20,502 nucleotides of DNA from a virus. The stretch spans positions 1 through 20,502 of IMG/VR virus record IMGVR_UViG_3300043427_000489. One strand, written 5' to 3'. The notes under the pieces were generated by a model, which searched no databases, was not told the origin of the DNA, and saw only the letters and a program-made list of their open reading frames with translations. The first letter of the stretch is position 1. Each line of letters begins with the position of its first letter. Shown one piece after another: positions 19,659 through 20,502 of this stretch. A program made the translations under genes and the position numbers.

Positions 19659-20318
19659 TTAAACTCCCGCGCCAGGCATCTGACTTTGATACAGTGGGCT
19701 ATATCCAACACCAGTTGAACCGCCACCAGCAGCTGCTTGTGGCAACAAACGGTTCATCAAGTTTTGATTTTGCGTGTAGTTCATGTATTGATTTAAACCG
19801 CCAGTCAACGCGTTAGCACCACCAACATAACCCGAAGCGCGGGCAGCGCCTGCACCAGTCATTAAATTGCCTGCGTTAGTACCAAACTGACCTGCCGCGC
19901 CGCCCATAGCATTTGTGGCTGTTTGGCCAAGACCAGCCATGCTTGCAAGGCGGTTGTAAGCATTGCCAAACTCAGTCGACGCAAAGTCTTGGCCATAGCG
20001 TTGGGCGGCTTTTAACGCCCCGCCACTGATCAAACCACCGCGCGCGGCTGCTTGGCGGTCAAGTGCTTTAAGACCTTCGCCTAGTCTAAATTTGTATGAT
20101 GGATCCATCATGCCCATAACGTCACCAGACTGCATCCGGTTAAGCGCGTTAACACCGGCTTCTTGAAAAGGTTGTTGCAGTTCAAGTTGCTTGTTGAACA
20201 TGCGCTCTTGGAGTTCAGTTGCGCGATCTGCAGACGCGGCTTGTGTGTTAGCGGCGCTCTTAGATGCGCTTGCACCGAGTAGGGCGCTACCGCCAATTGC
20301 TAGGGCCATCCATGGCAT
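19659..20318 (-). CDS. DNA transfer protein, P22 gp7-like ejection protein
   Basis: A 219-aa protein with the features of phage DNA-transfer proteins: a hydrophobic glycine/alanine start (MALAIGGSALLGASASKSAA), a coiled-coil-like QERMFNKQLELQQPFQEAG segment (about 38-56), and the family core YKFRLGEGLKALDRQAAARG (about 74-93), SGGALKAAQRYGQDFASTE and NAYNRLASMAGLGQTA. The C-terminus is Gly/Asn-rich. Such proteins are ejected first and help DNA cross the envelope. The ATG at 20318 follows GGAG by 8 bases; another in-frame start at 20378 lies inside the preceding gene. Two bases separate its stop from the 442-aa gene. Confidence 0.8.
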   Translation of the reverse strand: MPWMALAIGGSALLGASASKSAANTQAASADRATELQERMFNKQLELQQPFQEAGVNALNRMQSGDVMGMMDPSYKFRLGEGLKALDRQAAARGGLISGGALKAAQRYGQDFASTEFGNAYNRLASMAGLGQTATNAMGGAAGQFGTNAGNLMTGAGAARASGYVGGANALTGGLNQYMNYTQNQNLMNRLLPQAAAGGGSTGVGYSPLYQSQMPGAGV

Positions 20319-20319
20319 A

Positions 20320-20502
20320 TTAGTTCTCCTGTAGGCACTTGGCCAGTTCTTGCGCTTGGGCTTGATCGCTTGGCACAATTAAAACTTCGTCAACTTCATC
20401 CAAATCAGTGCATTCTGTTGCATGAATGCAATACCACACAACATCTGTAAGCGATTTTACGCCATGATGCTTGTCAGCTTCAATAGTCAAACAGGCTGGC
20501 GC
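20320..20502 (-). CDS. Partial hypothetical protein, 5' end outside window
   Basis: The frame is open from the right edge and encodes at least 60 residues before TAA at 20320-20322. It reads CLTIEADKHHGVKSLTDVVW, YCIHATECTDLDEVDEVLIV, then PSDQAQAQELAKCLQEN. It is acidic with four cysteines. One base separates its stop from the next ATG, and the ribosome site of that gene lies inside its last codons, so it belongs to the same late unit. No family is recognised and the true length is unknown. Confidence 0.7.
   Translation of the reverse strand, partial: APACLTIEADKHHGVKSLTDVVWYCIHATECTDLDEVDEVLIVPSDQAQAQELAKCLQEN

Overview
This window is about half of a double-stranded DNA tailed-phage genome, most likely a podovirus with a short tail. 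The evidence is dense packing with 1-4 base overlaps between genes, a terminase pair, three proteins resembling DNA-transfer/ejection proteins, a GH24 endolysin with membrane partners, and a phage replication module (Cas4/RecB-like nuclease, family A DNA polymerase, primase-SF3 helicase, VRR-NUC nuclease, SNF2-type helicase). Shine-Dalgarno sites, sigma70-like promoters and a proteobacterial-type LexA box point to a Gram-negative host. A freshwater betaproteobacterium is my guess from protein flavour only. I see no integrase, repressor, tRNA, IS element or CRISPR array.

Layout. (a) 20-1949, minus strand: large and small terminase subunits. (b) 1950-2584: a gene-free regulatory region. It holds pairs of a 9-bp repeat one base away from a DnaA box, in both orientations, an AT-rich stretch with a near-consensus LexA box, and a strong promoter firing right. 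(c) 2585-4627, plus strand: a tightly overlapping run of twelve very small, mostly acidic, unrecognised proteins of early-gene type, closed by an intrinsic terminator at 4633-4663. (d) 4662-11521, minus strand: DUF2800-like nuclease, putative ssDNA-binding protein, DNA polymerase, small protein, HNH endonuclease, primase-helicase, small protein. (e) 11605-14465, plus strand: VRR-NUC nuclease, unknown protein, SNF2-type helicase and five or six small proteins. It starts from a divergent promoter region at about 11548-11596. (f) 14451-20502, minus strand: reading leftwards, a partial gene, three virion/ejection proteins, four membrane-associated small proteins including a three-TM holin candidate, and the endolysin.

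Reading the minus strand, terminase genes run off the left edge and ejection and lysis genes enter at the right edge. In a circular or circularly permuted genome these would be one late transcription unit: terminase, then portal, capsid and tail genes outside the window, then ejection and lysis. The gene-free region at 1950-2584 would sit between late genes (leftward) and early genes (rightward), a natural place for an origin and master switch.

Several real genes are shorter than 60 codons or use GTG/TTG starts: 2993-3130, 3665-3829, 3817-3969, 4568-4627, 13448-13609, 13584-13775, 14304-14465, 15439-15591, and the partial gene at 20320-20502. The points most worth a second look are the repeat array with its LexA box, the apparently leaderless VRR-NUC gene, the seamlessly inserted HNH gene, the Leu-type family A polymerase, and the multi-membrane-protein lysis cassette.
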